Both the position numbers and the translations under genes were made by a program. Positions 5,005 to 5,093 of a stretch of 5,093 nt of DNA are shown here, one piece after another. The notes beneath the pieces were generated by a model that made no database searches, had not been told where the DNA came from, and was given only the letters and a program-made list of their open reading frames with translations. Within the stretch, counting starts at the first letter, position 1. Each line of letters begins with the position of its first letter. Source of the DNA: an uncultured Isosphaeraceae bacterium (lineage in GTDB: Bacteria; Planctomycetota; Planctomycetia; Isosphaerales; Isosphaeraceae); NCBI GenBank assembly GCA_937907405.1, contig CALCIC010000580.1, positions 1-5,093 on the forward strand, given 5' to 3'.

Positions 5005-5093
5005 TCAGGCCCGGCCCCGGAGCATGCCGTGCCAGTAGAACGCCGGCAGGCCGTACTTCTTCAGCAGATACATGCTTCGTCGCTCCCTCGACT
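5005..5093 (-). CDS. C-terminal end of an unrecognised protein (start beyond window)
   Basis: On the minus strand an open frame enters from the right edge and stops at TGA 5005-5007. It encodes 28 visible residues ending YLLKKYGLPAFYWHGMLRGR-A. Third positions are mostly G or C, as in neighbouring genes, and the peptide is not low in complexity. I do not recognise the family. An internal ATG (Met7 of the fragment) is preceded by GGGAG at about 9 nt, so a separate 22-residue peptide cannot be excluded, but a gene tail is simpler. It converges with the operon's last gene. Confidence 0.5.
   Translation of the reverse strand, partial: SRERRSMYLLKKYGLPAFYWHGMLRGRA

Overview
This is a GC-rich window (roughly two thirds G+C by eye) with compact, mostly co-directional genes. 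The style is a large-genome soil or freshwater bacterium. Codon use, the secreted esterase and the mix of families resemble Planctomycetota of the Isosphaeraceae type. That placement is an impression, because the window has no rRNA or other marker gene.

Layout. The left end (1-974, minus strand) holds most of a secreted alpha/beta-hydrolase of the enterochelin-esterase/esterase D type; its C-terminus lies beyond the window. A 425-base divergent intergenic region follows. It contains a plausible promoter for the esterase and two small GACGGC/GCCGTC palindromes. It ends in a perfect 13-2-13 inverted repeat touching the start codon of the next gene. From 1400 to 4910 five plus-strand genes form an apparent operon: an ArsR-type regulator fused to a rhodanese domain, a secreted cupin, a nucleoside phosphorylase-family protein, a soluble class I SAM methyltransferase, and an NnrU/ICMT-fold membrane protein that I identify as methanethiol S-methyltransferase (MddA). 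The last three overlap end to start (20 nt, then 4 nt). A short convergent gap with a weak hairpin separates the operon from the C-terminal end of a minus-strand gene running off the right edge.

How the genes may work together (inference). The regulator has only two cysteines, both in the rhodanese active-site loop, so it could sense sulfane sulfur or persulfide through that domain rather than bind metal. It would repress its own operon at the palindrome, which overlaps the putative -10 and transcription start. The operon would then be a sulfide/thiol response. MddA methylates methanethiol to dimethyl sulfide, the soluble methyltransferase may act on a related thiol or sulfide, and the nucleosidase-like protein may process a nucleoside by-product of SAM chemistry. 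The cupin would act outside the cytoplasm with an unknown role. No mobile element, CRISPR array or RNA gene was seen.
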